This document shows, piece after piece, positions 23,029 to 23,511 of a stretch of 23,511 nucleotides of DNA (position 1 is its first letter; each line of letters begins with the position of its first letter). The DNA is from CAZQLE01 sp964593905 (GTDB lineage: Bacteria > Chloroflexota > Anaerolineae > Anaerolineales > Anaerolineaceae), in contig CAZQLE010000039.1 in the NCBI GenBank assembly GCA_964593905.1, positions 1 to 23,511 on the forward strand, given 5' to 3'. Under the pieces are notes generated by a model. The model did no database searches. It worked only from the letters and a program-made list of their open reading frames with translations, and had not been told where the DNA came from. The translations under genes were made by a program, and so were the position numbers.

Positions 23029-23511
23029 TTATCGGGCTTTAAAGTTGATCACAGCCAGATTGCGGTTGCAATCAGCGTACGTTGAAAAATACACCGTATC
23101 GCTGACCGCTTTGCCGGCCAGATCATACACAGTAATCTTTAACGTGTTGTTGGAAGCTTCCAACTTGTTGGAAAGGTCGATTTCATAGCCGCCAGGCCCA
23201 TAAGCCGTTGAGGTGCCCGTCATGCCCAGGTTGTCAATTCTCGTGGCTCCCAGTGTGCCTTCAACCACCATCACCAGGTTTTTCACCGGAACACCATTCC
23301 TGTCAAAGACCTGCCCGGCAACACCCAGCCAGTTGCAATTGCGCTCGGGGCGGTAGAACAGCTTGGTGTAAAGCGGGCTTTCGGGTTGCAGGGTATAGGG
23401 CCGGCCGGAGGTCGTCGGCGTTTTGGTGGGTATTTTTGTCGGGGCGGCGGTCGGTGTTCGAGAGGGTGCAACGGTCGGCGCTGTGGTCACTGTGCGCGTC
23501 GGCGTTAAGGG
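23029..23511 (-). CDS. Secreted or surface protein with Thr/Pro linker, 5' end outside window
   Basis: Only the C-terminal 160 residues are present. The frame stays open to the right edge, continuing as PLTPTRT upstream of the first in-window GTG (23490), which lies in the linker and is not a likely start. About 30 residues of Thr/Pro-rich linker (TPTAAPTKIPTKTPTT) lead to a beta-rich domain of about 110 residues. That domain has GVAGQVFDRNGVPVKNLVMVVEG, GPGGYEIDL and TVYDLAGKAVSD, resembling an Ig-like or carboxypeptidase-regulatory-like fold, and contains two cysteines. It is probably surface-exposed. The family is not recognised. The hairpin at 22981-23015 follows. Confidence 0.75.
   Translation of the reverse strand, partial: PLTPTRTVTTAPTVAPSRTPTAAPTKIPTKTPTTSGRPYTLQPESPLYTKLFYRPERNCNWLGVAGQVFDRNGVPVKNLVMVVEGTLGATRIDNLGMTGTSTAYGPGGYEIDLSNKLEASNNTLKITVYDLAGKAVSDTVYFSTYADCNRNLAVINFKAR

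Noticed and set aside
1..23511. CRISPR array, prophage or toxin-antitoxin module
   Set aside because: No regularly spaced repeats, phage structural or integrase genes, or small paired toxin and antitoxin genes were seen.

Overview
The window looks like a chromosomal segment of a Chloroflexota bacterium, most likely of the class Anaerolineae. This is inference from gene content and style: an RNase Y gene just after recX, a Thr/Pro-rich linker protein of the kind common in that phylum, GTG and TTG starts, promoters whose -10 box sits exactly 6 nt before an ATG, and intergenic repeats of the CAACCCAACCTAC and GAAGCATCCCTAC type. No marker gene here proves the taxon. Coding density is high and GC content moderate. 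I see no phage, insertion-sequence transposase, CRISPR array or plasmid gene.

Layout. 1-55 (minus) is the 5' part of a tRNA-Ala(CGC) cut by the window edge. 247-7318 (plus) holds five co-directional genes: a polytopic GT-C-like membrane protein, an M24 Xaa-Pro-type peptidase, an alpha/beta hydrolase of the carboxylesterase/monoacylglycerol lipase kind, a metallo-beta-lactamase-fold hydrolase and an 803-residue FtsX/MacB-type permease. A hairpin at 7355-7381 separates this run from a minus-strand pair, recX followed by rny (9610 to 7407). Upstream of recX lies a 462-bp gene-free stretch. It holds a candidate structured minus-strand RNA that ends in an intrinsic terminator touching the recX start codon. 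A short NAD(P)-type malic enzyme follows on the plus strand (10073-11338).

11339-11971 is a gene-free block of intergenic repeats in direct and inverted orientation. A plus-strand operon then starts from an apparently leaderless promoter: a two-helix membrane protein, a 68-residue membrane protein, a PfkB-family sugar kinase and an M20 metallopeptidase whose start overlaps the kinase stop. Convergent to it is a large TgpA-like transglutaminase membrane protein (minus). This is divergent from a PAP2 phosphatase (plus), and their -10 boxes share TGTACA. A small YtxH-like protein and a strong bidirectional terminator (18513-18551) close the plus-strand run.

The right end is a compact minus-strand operon read from 22893 down to 18566: a Wzz-like chain-length regulator, an O-antigen polymerase/ligase-like membrane protein and a membrane-anchored M6/InhA-like zinc metallopeptidase, with 8-bp and 11-bp gene overlaps. 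Beyond it is the 3' part of a secreted protein with a Thr/Pro linker and its terminator hairpin. The cell-envelope theme is strong (GT-C protein, Wzz, Wzy/WaaL-like protein, TgpA-like protein, PAP2, InhA-like protease). The most unusual features are the RNA-like leader before recX-rny, the repeat block and the repeated leaderless promoter geometry. I found no convincing wholly new multi-gene system.
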